A stretch of DNA of 5,687 nt. Source: JBFWIL01 sp050256015. Lineage in GTDB: Bacteria; Bacteroidota; Bacteroidia; Bacteroidales; Prolixibacteraceae. The stretch covers positions 1 through 5,687 of the forward strand of contig JBFWIL010000170.1 in assembly GCA_050256015.1 (NCBI GenBank). The letters are read 5' to 3'. The notes under the pieces were generated by a model. That model saw only the letters and a list, made by a program, of their open reading frames with translations, ran no database searches and had not been told where the DNA came from. Position numbers and translations under genes: made by a program. Positions 5,087 to 5,687 of the stretch are shown one piece after another. The stretch's first letter is position 1. Each line of letters opens with the position of its first letter.

Positions 5087-5687
5087 ATGAATAACAAAAC
5101 AAATAATCTCATGAAGATCCTCTGGAAACTGGCGCGGATTTTGCTGGGGCTGGTATTTTTGTTCTCCGGATTGGTTAAGGGAATTGATCCTCTAGGATCG
5201 GCCTACAAGTTCACTGATTATTTTTTGGCCTGGGGAATGGAAAGTCTGGAACCGTTGGCTCTTCCGCTGGCTGTCATGTTAATTATCGCGGAGTTCCTCA
5301 CTGGAACGGCACTGATCACCGGCATACTGCTTCCTGCCTTCACAAGACTGGCACTGACTTTATTGGTATTTTTTACCGGACTCACCCTTTACATTGCCCT
5401 GGAAAATCCGGTAAGCGACTGTGGCTGCTTCGGCGATGCGCTAAAACTAAGTAACTGGCAAACATTTCTCAAAAACCTGGTGCTGCTTATCCCGGCTTTT
5501 GTCCTCTTTCGCCTGAACCGGAGATTCAGGCGGATTCCGGTTTCGGGATTCAGAATGGGCACAGCAGGCATAATGACACTGTTTGTTGCGACTCTGGAAA
5601 TTTATTCCCTGAACCACCTGCCACTTATCGACTTCCGTCCCTATAAAGAGGGAACGCATATTCCCACGGCCATGAGCATTCCCAGGA
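5087..5687 (+). CDS. DoxX-like / BT_3928-family membrane protein, 3'-truncated by the window edge
   Basis: Two hundred residues are visible and the frame is still open at the right edge. Hydrophobic segments lie near residues 11-31, 57-81, 84-104, 127-142 and 156-175, giving a four-helix DoxX/MauE-like bundle plus a fifth helix. Motifs typical of this Bacteroidota family are SGLVKGIDPLGSAYK (27-41), VSDCGCFGDALKLSNWQTF (109-127) and, after the last helix, HLPLIDFRPYKEG (177-189), which begins a periplasmic-type domain cut off here. The CGC pair could take part in thiol-disulfide or metal chemistry, as in related DoxX/MauE and quinone-linked proteins, but this is inference. The family has no established reaction that I know of. 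Start ATG at 5087 gives a short polar N-terminus; an in-frame ATG at 5111 is an alternative. In Bacteroidales the next genes are usually tpiA, a SPOR-domain gene and folE (from memory). It is co-directional with the DUF1599 gene. Confidence 0.85.
   Translation, partial: MNNKTNNLMKILWKLARILLGLVFLFSGLVKGIDPLGSAYKFTDYFLAWGMESLEPLALPLAVMLIIAEFLTGTALITGILLPAFTRLALTLLVFFTGLTLYIALENPVSDCGCFGDALKLSNWQTFLKNLVLLIPAFVLFRLNRRFRRIPVSGFRMGTAGIMTLFVATLEIYSLNHLPLIDFRPYKEGTHIPTAMSIPR

Overview
The window looks like a Bacteroidota chromosome, most likely order Bacteroidales. Three things point there. The gene order folP-cdaA divergent from a DUF1599 gene plus a DoxX-like (BT_3928-type) gene is typical of that group. 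The visible starts lack Shine-Dalgarno sequences and have A/T-rich leaders. A TAnnTTTG-type -7 promoter element lies upstream of folP. I cannot name the genus from this sequence.

Layout, left to right. Bases 1-1368 are the right-hand part of an IS1380-family insertion sequence: a transposase running in from beyond the left edge, a 235-base non-coding tail, and a probable terminal inverted repeat. Bases 1369-1452 separate the IS from a minus-strand gene for an FMN-dependent FabK/nitronate-monooxygenase-family oxidoreductase (1453-2430). A 197-base spacer with a candidate promoter and a weak hairpin follows. Next come cdaA (membrane diadenylate cyclase, 2628-3437) and folP (dihydropteroate synthase, 3438-4319), both on the minus strand and transcribed folP then cdaA. 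The folP stop codon touches the cdaA start codon.

The divergent intergenic region (4320-4507) holds a good folP promoter candidate and interleaved short direct repeats. To its right, on the plus strand, are a two-repeat DUF1599 protein (4508-5050) and a multi-pass DoxX-like membrane protein with a DCGCFGD motif that runs off the right edge (5087-5687).

How the genes relate. folP and cdaA are almost certainly co-transcribed and probably translationally coupled, which joins folate synthesis to c-di-AMP second-messenger synthesis. The DUF1599 and DoxX-like genes form a second, divergent operon. From memory of Bacteroidales genomes it usually continues with tpiA, a SPOR-domain gene and folE, but none of those is visible here. 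The flavoprotein gene is probably a separate unit. The IS copy inserted downstream of it, tail to tail, without damaging the gene. This is mostly conserved core chromosome plus one IS. I found no defence island, CRISPR array, RNA gene or clearly new system. The least explained features are the interleaved repeats at 4375-4487 and the functions of the DUF1599 and DoxX-like pair.
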